Origin: JBDTNL01 sp039933785 | GTDB taxonomy: Bacteria; Acidobacteriota; Thermoanaerobaculia; Multivoradales; JAGPDF01 | Length of the DNA stretch: 64,000 nt | NCBI GenBank assembly: GCA_039933785.1 | Contig: JBDTNL010000008.1 | Span: 15,736-79,735, forward strand | Direction of reading: 5' to 3' | Shown here: piece after piece, positions 46,198 through 55,079 of the stretch | Layout of the letters: the number at the start of each line of letters is the position of its first letter | Position numbering within the stretch: position 1 is the stretch's first letter | Position numbers and translations under genes: made by a program | Notes under the pieces: generated by a model | Databases searched by the model: none | What the model saw: the letters and a program-made list of their open reading frames with translations, nothing else | Told to the model about the DNA's origin: nothing

Positions 46198-48047
46198 CGC
46201 GCCGCCTCGAGATCCTTCGGCGGCTTGGGCTCCCAGTCCTTCTTGCCGCCCAGGCTCGCCAGCCAGAACACGAAGCTGATCAGCAGGAAGAAAATCAACA
46301 CGGTCACCGAGACGACCGTGGTCGCGAAGCCGAGGGTAGGCGTAAAGGCGTCCGGCGAGGTGTCACGAATCACGCCGTACACGTGCCAGTGCTGGCGGAG
46401 GCCCGACCGCACGTAGCCCATGAGGCCCATCAGCCAGGTGAAGGTCACGGCGATGAAGATCAGCACGTATTGGGAGATCGGATTGATCTTGCCCCACTGC
46501 GGCTCGCCGGCCTTCTTGGCGTTGCGGAAGAGGAAAACGTCGATCGTCGTCACCGAAATCATCGCGATGAGCACTGAGAGCACCTGCGGGATCGAGAAAA
46601 AGATGCGCACCCTGGCCTCGACGAAATAGCCGTACACGCCGAGGAAGATGACGATCGACGCCGCCGCCAGGAAGATGATCAGCTGCGCCCGATTGCCCGC
46701 CTTGGCCCACGGTACGATCGGAGTCTTGCCGCTCCGCCGATAGAGCAGGAAGCTCAGGAAGGTCGTCAAGATGAGGATGTTGACCGCGGTGTTCTTGGCC
46801 GACATCACGCCCAGGAATTGCAGCGCCGGATGCGACGAGCCACCCATGGCGCGGATCTCCGAGACCGTGGAGATGATCGAGCGCGGCGTCGCCCACACCA
46901 TGAAGCAGAGCGCGACCAGCATGAGCAGGTACTTGATGTACTTCTGGAACTGCTCGGCGCCCTTGATTCGCCCCATCCCCAGCCACAGGTAGTAGTTCGC
47001 GGCGAGGAAGAGGTTGCCGATCAGCACGGCTTGGATGATGAACAGCCAGGAGAAGGCGCCGCCCATCATGGTCAGGCCTAGGGTCTGCGAGTACGCGTAG
47101 ATCTCCTTCGCCAGGTAGTAGCCGGCGAAGGGCAGGGGCAGAAACGCGCAGATGGCGACGAAGTTGCCGATGTAGCCCATCCAGTCGTAGTGCGCGCGCT
47201 CCTCGTCGGTCTTGGCCCCGAGGAACTTGTACGCCGCGTAGGCCGCGGCCACCGAGCCGCCAAACGCGATGTTGGCGATGATGCGGTGGATGTTGATCGG
47301 CATCCAGGTGTAGTTGTGCACTGCATCCCAGGTGCTGATCAGGGCGCCTTTTTCCGAAATCCCCGACGGCGACGTCATGAACGTGAGCCAGGCGTTCGCG
47401 ATCAGCATGATCGCCGTACCCACCAGGTTGAGACCCAGCCCGAGCATCAGGTGCACTCGCGGCGAGAACTTGCCCCAACCGTAGTAGTAGGTGTACAGGA
47501 AAAACGCCTCGAGAAAGAACAACGCGACGTAGATCAAGAACGTGGGCGAGAACACGCTCACCATGTAGCCGATGAACTTCGGATACAGGATCAGCAGCAT
47601 GAAGGTGAGCACGGCCCCGAACGCTCCGGTGAGCGAGAACGAAACCGACAGCAGTCTGCAGAACTCGTAGGCCAGATGGTCGTAGCGCGGATCCTTGGTG
47701 CGATAGCCGATGAACTCGATGATCAGGGCGAAGAGCGGCACCGCGAGCACGAAGGCGGCGAAGAGCAAGTGGAGCTGGGCGATCACCCAGACGGCGACTC
47801 GGCTGCCGATCTTGGGGAAGGCGCGGTATTCGACTTCCTGGTACGGCTTCTCGCGATCGCGCTTGTCTTCTTCGGCCTTCTGGTCGGCGACGCCCTGTGC
47901 CCGGGGCGTTTCCGCCGGGGCGCTCGCGGCGGGCTGGGTGTAGGGCGCGTGGTATTCCCGGTGGAGCAGGAACGTCGCGACACCGACTACGAGCGCGAAA
48001 CCGACCAGGGTCGCGACGATGGCGCGGAACATCGGATTGCTCTTCAT
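46194..48047 (-). CDS. CydA-like cytochrome bd superfamily oxidase subunit (no CydB partner)
   Basis: This 617-residue protein has an N-terminal helix and a hydrophilic ~50-residue stretch, then a CydA-like core. H93 (AQLHLLFAAF) aligns with the heme b595 His19 of E. coli CydA, FFLE180 with Glu107, GWGKFSPRVHLMLGLGLNLV and ANAWLTF with GWDRL and ANGW, and H254 with His186. The long quinol Q-loop is absent and WATPRS replaces the GRQPW motif, so it probably does not oxidise quinol. No cydB is nearby. I recall CydB-less, cytochrome-c-linked bd families (OR-N/OR-C) described in bd evolution studies, and this fits that class. It overlaps its cytochrome neighbours by 4 bases on both sides. Confidence 0.87.
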   Translation of the reverse strand: MKSNPMFRAIVATLVGFALVVGVATFLLHREYHAPYTQPAASAPAETPRAQGVADQKAEEDKRDREKPYQEVEYRAFPKIGSRVAVWVIAQLHLLFAAFVLAVPLFALIIEFIGYRTKDPRYDHLAYEFCRLLSVSFSLTGAFGAVLTFMLLILYPKFIGYMVSVFSPTFLIYVALFFLEAFFLYTYYYGWGKFSPRVHLMLGLGLNLVGTAIMLIANAWLTFMTSPSGISEKGALISTWDAVHNYTWMPINIHRIIANIAFGGSVAAAYAAYKFLGAKTDEERAHYDWMGYIGNFVAICAFLPLPFAGYYLAKEIYAYSQTLGLTMMGGAFSWLFIIQAVLIGNLFLAANYYLWLGMGRIKGAEQFQKYIKYLLMLVALCFMVWATPRSIISTVSEIRAMGGSSHPALQFLGVMSAKNTAVNILILTTFLSFLLYRRSGKTPIVPWAKAGNRAQLIIFLAAASIVIFLGVYGYFVEARVRIFFSIPQVLSVLIAMISVTTIDVFLFRNAKKAGEPQWGKINPISQYVLIFIAVTFTWLMGLMGYVRSGLRQHWHVYGVIRDTSPDAFTPTLGFATTVVSVTVLIFFLLISFVFWLASLGGKKDWEPKPPKDLEAAR

Positions 48048-48697
48048 GACTTGCCCGCCGCGGGTGATGGAGTCGCCGCCGGTGTGACCGCCGAAGCGGG
48101 GCTAGCAGGTACTGGAGAGCGGGCGGCGCGCTCGGCCTGAATGAGACGCAGATGCGCAATGATCGCCCACCGGTCTGCGACCGGAATCGGATACTTGTAC
48201 GAAGGCATCAGGCCAGTGCCATTCGTGATGGTGTCGAAGATCTGGCCAACCGCCATCTGCCGCAACCGGTCGCTGTGAAACGTGGGCGTGGGAATCTTGC
48301 CGCGTTCGAAGAGAATCCCCTTGCCGTCGCCGTGTGCATCGTGGCAAGCCGCGCAATAGATCGCGAAGCGTCGTGCCCCGCGTTCCTTGACCGCGTCATC
48401 GATGGTAACCGGAATCGCAGTCACAAACGCACCCGCGGCATCCTTCCCGGTCCAATACGGCCCGTCGTCGCGGAGCTCGCCACGCGCCACCGTACCGGGC
48501 ACGGGAGGGCGCATCTCGGCGCCATCGTAAAAGAACTCGCTCGACGACTGGGCGTCGTAGCGCGGCTGCTGATACATGTTTGGATTGGGGTGGATCGGCG
48601 GGCTGCTCGAGGTCGAGCCGCGCGCGCAGCCGAGCACGCCGCCGAGCATTAGAACTCCAAGGCTCAACCCTAGACGCCAGCGCGACGAGTCAGCCAT
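48044..48697 (-). CDS. actE: ActE-like monoheme cytochrome c lipoprotein (copy 2)
   Basis: This 217-residue lipoprotein has lipobox LGGVLGC at C24 and the ActE-like PVPGTVARGELRDDGPYWTG. One heme site CAACHDAHGDGKG is followed by GLMPSYKYPIPVADRWAI with the axial Met. It is homologous to ActE1 over its length. It overlaps actB2 by 8 bases and the CydA-like gene by 4. It is encoded exactly where electrons could pass from ActA/B to the oxidase. Confidence 0.87.
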   Translation of the reverse strand: MADSSRWRLGLSLGVLMLGGVLGCARGSTSSSPPIHPNPNMYQQPRYDAQSSSEFFYDGAEMRPPVPGTVARGELRDDGPYWTGKDAAGAFVTAIPVTIDDAVKERGARRFAIYCAACHDAHGDGKGILFERGKIPTPTFHSDRLRQMAVGQIFDTITNGTGLMPSYKYPIPVADRWAIIAHLRLIQAERAARSPVPASPASAVTPAATPSPAAGKS

Positions 48698-51600
48698 TCG
48701 CCAGTTCCGGATGCGGATTGCGAATACGCGCCAGGTAGCTCGTGCGCGGCTTGTTCCCGAGCTCGGCCAGCAGCTCGTAGTTGCGGCTCTGCTTCTTGTG
48801 CAGGCTCACCTGACTCTGCGGATCGCGGATGTCGCCGAACTGGATCGCCTGGGTCGGGCAGGTCTGCTGGCAAGCCGGACGGACGTCGCCGTCCTTGAGC
48901 GGCCGCTCGCCCATCTTGGCGTCGATCTTCGCCGCCTGGATGCGCTGCACGCAGTACGAGCACTTCTCCATCACGCCGCGCGAGCGCACCGTCACGTCGG
49001 GGTTGGCCGCCATCTTGACCAACTCGGGCGTGTCCTTGGTGAAGTTGAAGAAATTGAACCGCCGCACTTTGTAGGGGCAGTTGTTGGAACAGTAGCGCGT
49101 GCCGATGCAGCGGTTGTACACCATCGCGTTCAAGCCCTCGCGGTCGTGCACGGTGGCGCCGACGGGGCACACCTGCTCGCAGGGCGCGTTTTCGCAGTGC
49201 ATGCAGGGAACCGGCTGGAAGACAACTTCCGGACGCTCGGGCGTGCCGGAGAAGTAGCGGTCGATGCGAATCCAGTGCATTTCACGCCCATTGCGCACCT
49301 GCTCGAAGCCAACCGAAGGCACGTTGTTCTCGCTCTGGCAGGCGATCACGCACGCATTGCAGCCGGTGCACGAAGACAAGTCGATCGTCATGCCCCACTG
49401 CGGACCCTCGGCGTAGCTGTGCTGCTTCCAAAGCGGTGCCGGATTGGGAATCTCGACCATCTCGGTGGCGAAGTTCGGCTCCTTGCGCCACTCCTCGAGC
49501 GCCGCCTCGCGCACGATCGGCCGGCCTTCCATGGTGCCGTGATCCTGGGTCTGCGCCACGCGCCTACGATGCCCGCTTGCCTCGAGCTTGCCGCCCTGGG
49601 TGAACCCGAGGCTAACCGCGGTGCGCAGAGGGTAGACGTCGGTTCCGACGCCGTTGCCCACCCGGCCGGCGGCGCGACGGCCGTAGCCGAGGTTGACCAC
49701 GACGGTGTTCTCCGCCTGGCCCGGCACGATCCAGATCGGAAGCTCGACAGACTTGCCTCCGACGGTGAGCGTCGCTCCATCCTCGTTGGCGAGCCTCAGG
49801 TGGGCGGCGGTCGCCGGCGCAACCAGCGCGGCGTTGCCCCACGTCATCTTGCTCGCCGCGTCGGGCAGCTCTTGCAGCCAGGCGACGTTGGCGAGGCGTC
49901 CGTCGTGAAGCGCCGGCGAGGGCCGGAAGACGACCTCGAGGCCGTCGCCAGCGGGCTGAGCCGCGGCGGGTGGGAGCTCGGACATCCGTGTCGCATCCAC
50001 TGCAGCGGGAGACAACGCGCTGCCGGCCAGCAGGCCGTCGTGCAGCACCTTGTTGAAGGCGTGATCGAACGTGTCGCCGGCGGCAGCCGTGGCAAGAATC
50101 GGACGCCAGGTGTCGCGAACCGCGTCGTAGCCCGAGACCTCTTGTCCGGCCGGAACCGCCCCAGCCAGCACGGCCAAGAGCTCGACGGCGCTGTGCCCGC
50201 CATGCAGCGGCGCGATGAGCGGTTGCACCACACTCGCCGTGCCGTCGGCGGCTCGGCAGTCGCTCCAGGACTCCAGGAAGTGCGCCTCCGGCAGATGCCA
50301 AAGCGAGTGCTCGGCGGTCTCGTCGAACGAGAGCCCGAGGTGGACCACGTTCGCGACCCGGGGCAGCGCCGTGGCGAACGGAACGTCGGCCGGCGCGTCG
50401 TACACCGGATTGCCGCCCAGGGTGATCAACGTCGAAACGGCGCCGGACTGCATCGCACTTGCAAGACCCGCCAGCCCGGCCCCGCTGGGCGGCAAAACAT
50501 CCGTGAGCTCGTGCAGGCTGACAGTCGTCCCCAAGTTGCCGAGCGCCGCATTGAGCGCCAGAGCTAGGGCGTGCACCGCCGGCGGCTGATCGCGACCCGC
50601 GACGACAAGGCTCTTGCCCCGGTTGGCGGCCAAGTCCCGGGCCAGCACATCCATCCAGAGTGCCGGCACCAAGTTTGCGGCTGCGGCTCCAGCCGGAGCA
50701 CTCACCGAAACACCGGCGGCCGCGAGCTTCAGCGCCAGCGCAGCAGCGAAAGCTCCGATTTGAAAGCTCGGCATCGGCTGCCGGTGGTCGGCCATCGCGC
50801 CCGTGGTGGTGAGCTCGCTTTCTACGACCCACAGGCGGTTCATCTCGTCGTGCTCGGCCGACAACCGGCGGCCATCGGCGAACCCGCGGGCCAGTTTCAC
50901 GGCTTCGCTCTCACCGAGGAACAGGTCGGCGTCGAGAGACAGGATGACCTTGGCCGCCGCGAGGTCGTACACCGGCCGCAGCGCGCGTCCAGCCAACAGG
51001 GCGACACCCGCTAGGGCATTTTCTTCGTTCACCGGCTCCCAGTTGACCCAATGCATCTGCGGGAAGCGCTGCCGCAGGAGCCCGGCGAGGCGAAACAACG
51101 TCGGCGAGCTCATCGCGGGCGCCAAAACCGCCAAGCCGACGCCTCCGGAAGCCACGTAGCCTGTTTCGAGCTCCTTCCAGGCCGCCAAGAAGTCAGCCCA
51201 AGCCTTGGGCTCGAATCCCGAACCCGTGCCGCGTCGCATGACGTGGGCGGAGCGGTCTGGATCGTAGAGCGCAAGAATCGAGGCCTGCATCTGGGCGCTG
51301 GCGCTTCCCGCGGTCGCGGGATGCAGCTCATTGCCCTCGATCTTCGTCGGCCGGCCCTCGTGACTCTCGACCAGCAGGCCGTACGCCGACATGCCGAACG
51401 GCATGGTCGTGGCGTAGCGCTTCGGTATCCCCGGAATCAGCTCTTCCGGCGGGGTGACGAAAGGCACGATGTTCTCGACCGGTCGCCGGCAGGCAGCGAG
51501 CCCGGCGAGCGATAGCGACGCGCCCAGCAGCTGCACCAATTCTCGACGCGACACACCTTCTGGAAGCTCCGAAGCGCCCACCGGGAACTCGCGCTCCATG

Positions 51601-51722
51601 AACGCCTGGGCCTCTGGCGTCCCGGCGAGCTGCTCCAGGCTCCGCCAATGCTCGCGCTCAGGCTTGGCAGCTTCCGCGCCACCACACCCGCAGTTCGAAC
51701 CGCCGCAGCCGGACTCGCTCAC
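48690..51722 (-). CDS. actB: ACIII-type iron-sulfur subunit ActB (copy 2)
   Basis: This protein has 1010 residues. GTG 51722 overlaps the actA2 stop (GTGA); the frame is open upstream inside actA2 but without homology. An unusual Cys-rich start (C6, C11, C13 in ESGCGGSNCGCGG) precedes the internal Tat signal SRRELVQLLGASLSLAGLAA at ~58-77. A MopB-like domain follows, and then four ferredoxin motifs: CTGCNACVIAC, CMHCENAPCEQVCP, CIGTRYCSNNCP, CSYCVQR...CQQTCP. It is a clear paralogue of ActB1, but here no ActC follows; a CydA-like gene takes that place. Confidence 0.92.
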   Translation of the reverse strand: MSESGCGGSNCGCGGAEAAKPEREHWRSLEQLAGTPEAQAFMEREFPVGASELPEGVSRRELVQLLGASLSLAGLAACRRPVENIVPFVTPPEELIPGIPKRYATTMPFGMSAYGLLVESHEGRPTKIEGNELHPATAGSASAQMQASILALYDPDRSAHVMRRGTGSGFEPKAWADFLAAWKELETGYVASGGVGLAVLAPAMSSPTLFRLAGLLRQRFPQMHWVNWEPVNEENALAGVALLAGRALRPVYDLAAAKVILSLDADLFLGESEAVKLARGFADGRRLSAEHDEMNRLWVVESELTTTGAMADHRQPMPSFQIGAFAAALALKLAAAGVSVSAPAGAAAANLVPALWMDVLARDLAANRGKSLVVAGRDQPPAVHALALALNAALGNLGTTVSLHELTDVLPPSGAGLAGLASAMQSGAVSTLITLGGNPVYDAPADVPFATALPRVANVVHLGLSFDETAEHSLWHLPEAHFLESWSDCRAADGTASVVQPLIAPLHGGHSAVELLAVLAGAVPAGQEVSGYDAVRDTWRPILATAAAGDTFDHAFNKVLHDGLLAGSALSPAAVDATRMSELPPAAAQPAGDGLEVVFRPSPALHDGRLANVAWLQELPDAASKMTWGNAALVAPATAAHLRLANEDGATLTVGGKSVELPIWIVPGQAENTVVVNLGYGRRAAGRVGNGVGTDVYPLRTAVSLGFTQGGKLEASGHRRRVAQTQDHGTMEGRPIVREAALEEWRKEPNFATEMVEIPNPAPLWKQHSYAEGPQWGMTIDLSSCTGCNACVIACQSENNVPSVGFEQVRNGREMHWIRIDRYFSGTPERPEVVFQPVPCMHCENAPCEQVCPVGATVHDREGLNAMVYNRCIGTRYCSNNCPYKVRRFNFFNFTKDTPELVKMAANPDVTVRSRGVMEKCSYCVQRIQAAKIDAKMGERPLKDGDVRPACQQTCPTQAIQFGDIRDPQSQVSLHKKQSRNYELLAELGNKPRTSYLARIRNPHPELANG

Positions 51723-52366
51723 CGGTGGCACCCCGTGCAATCGACTGGCGGCTGCAGCTTCTTTTCGACTTTGATGCGGGCGGCGAATGCCATCTGGTCG
51801 CGCGGCGCGGTCCACTCCATGTTGGTCACCTCGTCCTGCGGGCGCAGGTACGCGTCAGGGTTGCGGTGACAGTCGAGGCACCAACCCATGCTCAGGGGTT
51901 GCGCCTGCGCCACGCGCTCCATCTGATCGATGCGTCCGTGACAGGTCGAACAGCCCACGCCGGCGCGCAAATGCGGCCGATGATCGAAAAAGGCAAAATC
52001 TGCCAGCTTGTGCACCCGCACCCAGCGCATGGGCCGGCCGCTCGAGGCGCTCTCGCGGATCGACGCCAACATGGGCGAGTCGCGCTTCACCACGCGGTGA
52101 CAGTTCATGCACACCTGAGTCGGCGGGATAACCGCGACCGGCGAACGGTCGACCGTGGCATGGCAATACAGGCAATTGAGGCCAAGGTCACCCGCATGCA
52201 GCTTGTGGCTGTACGCCACCGGCTGGACGGGCTGATAGCCGACATCGGTGAAGCGCGGAGAGAAGAAGTACCAAATGCCACACACGACTAGGATCCCGGC
52301 CACTGCGCCGCCGGCGGCGATGCGCAGCGGCAGTTCGTTGACCCAGCGGGGAAATATCTGCGCCAT
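51719..52366 (-). CDS. actA: ACIII-type pentaheme cytochrome c ActA (copy 2)
   Basis: This 215-residue protein has one N-terminal membrane helix (~15-34) and five CxxCH sites: CLYCH, CMNCH, CSTCH, CLDCH and CTGCH near the C-terminus. The start MAQIFPRWVN matches ActA1. It opens the long minus-strand operon and diverges from hemH across a ~203-base spacer. I found no Rex-like palindrome there, unlike the actA1 promoter. Confidence 0.92.
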   Translation of the reverse strand: MAQIFPRWVNELPLRIAAGGAVAGILVVCGIWYFFSPRFTDVGYQPVQPVAYSHKLHAGDLGLNCLYCHATVDRSPVAVIPPTQVCMNCHRVVKRDSPMLASIRESASSGRPMRWVRVHKLADFAFFDHRPHLRAGVGCSTCHGRIDQMERVAQAQPLSMGWCLDCHRNPDAYLRPQDEVTNMEWTAPRDQMAFAARIKVEKKLQPPVDCTGCHR

Positions 52367-52569
52367 CGATCAGCGTCCCCGCCGCCAGTGAGAACGGACA
52401 ATCCGAGCGTGGGACGACCTCCCCGCTCCCGACGTGCCGTTCGATTCCGCGCTCCGTCTCTTCAACACACCTCCCTGACGAGAAGTGGCTTCGTTTTTTT
52501 GCTTGAGCGCGGGCAGTCTACTGTGCGGATTTCCAACCGGTCAAGACGCGCGGTAGTGTCCTGCTCCCG

Positions 52570-53640
52570 ATGACTTCGCATGTGGGGCTCCTGCTCGTCA
52601 ATCTCGGAACACCTGACGCGCCGCGTCCGCGCGAAGTGCGTCGCTACCTGCGGGAATTCCTTTCCGACCCGAGGGTCCTGGACGTCCCCACACTCCAGCG
52701 ATTCCTGATTCTCGAGCTGCTGATCCTGCCCCGCCGCCCCCGCGTGTCGGCCGCGGCGTATCAGAAGATCTGGACGCCTCAGGGCTCGCCCCTGTTGGTG
52801 CACAGCCGAGCCCTCGCAGGCCGGGTTCAGGAGCGGCTCGGAGGCGCGGTCCGGGTCGAGCTCGCGATGCGCTACGGCAATCCATCGATCGCCTCGGCGC
52901 TCGACCGTTTCAAACGGGCAGGAGTCGATCGCCTCGTGGTGTTCCCGCTCTACCCTCAGTACAGCGCCGCCGCGACGGGCTCGACGATCGCGCGCGTACT
53001 CGAGCTGGCGGCGCCGCACTGGAACACCCCGTACCTCCAGGTGATCCCTCCGTTCTATGACCATCCCGCGTTCCTCGAGGCTCGCGCGGAAGTCGCCCGG
53101 CCGTATCTCGCCGACGGCACCGCGGAACGGGTCTTCATGAGCTTCCACGGCTTGCCCGAACGTCAAGTGCGACGGAGTGATTCCACCGGTAGTCGCTGCC
53201 TGGTGCAGGCGGACTGCTGCGCCGCCGTGGGGCCGGCCAATCGGTACTGTTATCGCGCGCACTGCTATGCGACCGCTCGCGCGCTCGCGGAACGCCTCGG
53301 GCTCACGCCTGAACAGGTCGTGGTGTGCTTCCAGTCGCGACTGGGTCGAACGCCCTGGCTTCGCCCACAGACCGACCAGGTGCTGGCGGACGAGGCGCGC
53401 AAGGGTGTCCGCAAGGCGGTAATCCTCTCTCCCGGCTTTGTCGCCGACTGTCTCGAAACACTCGAGGAGCTGGGGATTCGAGGCGTCGAGACCTGGAAAG
53501 CGAATGGCGGTGAGACCCTGAGCTTGGTCCCCGCCCTGAACGACAGCGAGCGTTTTGCGGAGGCCGTGATCGAGATCGCGGCTGACAACTCGACCTGGTT
53601 GAAGCGTGAGATCGCCTGGAACAAGGGAGTGGCGCCCTGA
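52570..53640 (+). CDS. hemH: Ferrochelatase with internal Cys-rich segment
   Basis: This 356-residue enzyme inserts Fe2+ into protoporphyrin IX. Typical parts are VGLLLVNLGTPDAP, YLREFLSDPRV, LAMRYGNPSI, VVFPLYPQYS and MSFHGLPERQV. A segment at ~210-240 adds several Cys (SRCLVQADCCAAVG, RYCYRAHCYATA). Internal four-Cys segments of this kind bind a [2Fe-2S] cluster in a described class of bacterial ferrochelatases. It diverges from actA2 and is followed by hemY. Confidence 0.93.
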   Translation: MTSHVGLLLVNLGTPDAPRPREVRRYLREFLSDPRVLDVPTLQRFLILELLILPRRPRVSAAAYQKIWTPQGSPLLVHSRALAGRVQERLGGAVRVELAMRYGNPSIASALDRFKRAGVDRLVVFPLYPQYSAAATGSTIARVLELAAPHWNTPYLQVIPPFYDHPAFLEARAEVARPYLADGTAERVFMSFHGLPERQVRRSDSTGSRCLVQADCCAAVGPANRYCYRAHCYATARALAERLGLTPEQVVVCFQSRLGRTPWLRPQTDQVLADEARKGVRKAVILSPGFVADCLETLEELGIRGVETWKANGGETLSLVPALNDSERFAEAVIEIAADNSTWLKREIAWNKGVAP

Positions 53641-53675
53641 ACGGCGGCCCTGGCGCCGGGTCTAGGCCGGCGCGC

Positions 53676-55079
53676 GTGCTCATCGTGGGCGCCGGCATCG
53701 GAGGCCTGGCCGCCGCGAACCGCATCCTCAACCTGGCGCGCGACCGTCGGCAGAGTCTCGAGGTCGTCGTTCTGGAAGCGGCGTCACGCGCGGGCGGCGT
53801 GCTCGGGACCGAGCGCCACGAAGGCGCTCTCCTCGAGCGTGGTCCCGACACCCTAGTCACCCACAAGCCGGCGGGACTCACACTCTGCGCGGCGCTGGGC
53901 CTCGGTGGCAGCGTTGTGAGCTCACCTCCCGGCCGCGCCGACATTCTCCACAACGATCGCCTGCTCCCCGTTCCGGCCGGATTCGCTCTGCTCGCCCCTA
54001 CGCGTGCGCGACCCTTGCTCGGATCGCCGCTGCTCTCCTGGATCGGCAAGGCCCGGGCGCTCTGGGAGCCTCGCATTCGCGCCGAGCCCCCCCAAGACGG
54101 CGGCGATGAGAGCGTCGCCTCGTTCGTGCGCCGCCGGTTCGGCGCCGAGATCTGTTCGCGAATGACCGAACCGATCGTCGGCGGCATCTACATGGCGGAC
54201 ATCGAACGGCTGAGCATGGCGATGACGTTCCCGCGGTTTCTCGTTCGCGAGCGGGAGAACGGACGGATCATGGGCGGTGGGCAATCCATGCCTCAAGCCC
54301 GGCCCGGAGCTCCGCCATCGATCGTGACCCTGAACGGTGGGCTGGGCGTCCTGCTCAACGCCTTGGCGGGTCGCCTGCCCCCGGGCTCTCTGCGCCTGAA
54401 TCGCCGGGCGCAATGCTTGAGGCGAGAGGCGAGTCGATTCGTTGTCGATCTGCTCGGCGGAGAACGGCAGACCGGCGACGCCGTGTTGATCGCCACACCG
54501 GCTGATCATGCGGCTGAGATCATCGCGACTCTCGATTCTGGACTCGCGGAGCGGCTCCATGACCTCAGGTGCGCATCTTGCGTCACCATCAACCTCGGGT
54601 GGCCGCGTTCCGTGGTCACCCAGCTTCCAAGGAGTCACGGTTTTTTCGTGCCCCGCGACACCGGGTCGCCCTTGGTCGCAGCCAGCTTCCCGAGCCTGAA
54701 GTTCCCCGATCGAATCCCACCTGAGCAGTTCGTGGCTCGAGCCTTTCTCGGCGGCGCCCTACATCCTGAGATCGCCGCCAAGACAGACGACGAGCTCATC
54801 GAGATCTCGACGCGGCTTCTCATGCCCCTGCTTGGATCGCGACAGGGCCCGATCTGGAGCCGAGTCTTTCGTCACCCGCAATCGATGCCGCAACGAGACG
54901 TCGGACATGCGACTCGAGTCGAGCGCATTCGAGCAGACTTGCGGGGTCAGGAGGGCTTGGAATTGGCGGGCGGACCCATCGGCGCCTACGGTGTTCCCGA
55001 TTCGATCGCCGAAGGCGAGGCTGCCGCCGAGCGTCTGTTCGATTGGATCGTCCGCTCTAGCCGTGGGGGCGGGGGCTGA
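53676..55079 (+). CDS. hemY: Protoporphyrinogen oxidase (HemY-type)
   Basis: This 467-residue FAD enzyme oxidises protoporphyrinogen IX to protoporphyrin IX, usually with O2. It starts at GTG 53676 directly at the dinucleotide motif LIVGAGIGGLAAANRIL. Other parts are RAGGVLGTERHEGALLERGP, EPIVGGIYMADIERLSM and a C-terminal GPIGAYGVPDSIAEGEAAAE. The N-terminus is short and an upstream non-ATG start is possible. It lies 35 bases after hemH and overlaps the convergent ridA gene by 23 bases. Confidence 0.9.
   Translation: MLIVGAGIGGLAAANRILNLARDRRQSLEVVVLEAASRAGGVLGTERHEGALLERGPDTLVTHKPAGLTLCAALGLGGSVVSSPPGRADILHNDRLLPVPAGFALLAPTRARPLLGSPLLSWIGKARALWEPRIRAEPPQDGGDESVASFVRRRFGAEICSRMTEPIVGGIYMADIERLSMAMTFPRFLVRERENGRIMGGGQSMPQARPGAPPSIVTLNGGLGVLLNALAGRLPPGSLRLNRRAQCLRREASRFVVDLLGGERQTGDAVLIATPADHAAEIIATLDSGLAERLHDLRCASCVTINLGWPRSVVTQLPRSHGFFVPRDTGSPLVAASFPSLKFPDRIPPEQFVARAFLGGALHPEIAAKTDDELIEISTRLLMPLLGSRQGPIWSRVFRHPQSMPQRDVGHATRVERIRADLRGQEGLELAGGPIGAYGVPDSIAEGEAAAERLFDWIVRSSRGGGG

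Noticed and set aside
52367..52569. Possible promoter elements between actA2 and hemH, including a T-run near 52494-52500
   Set aside because: The spacer must hold two divergent promoters, but I could not identify -35/-10 boxes with correct spacing or a Rex-like site. The T-run has no preceding hairpin and is not called a terminator.
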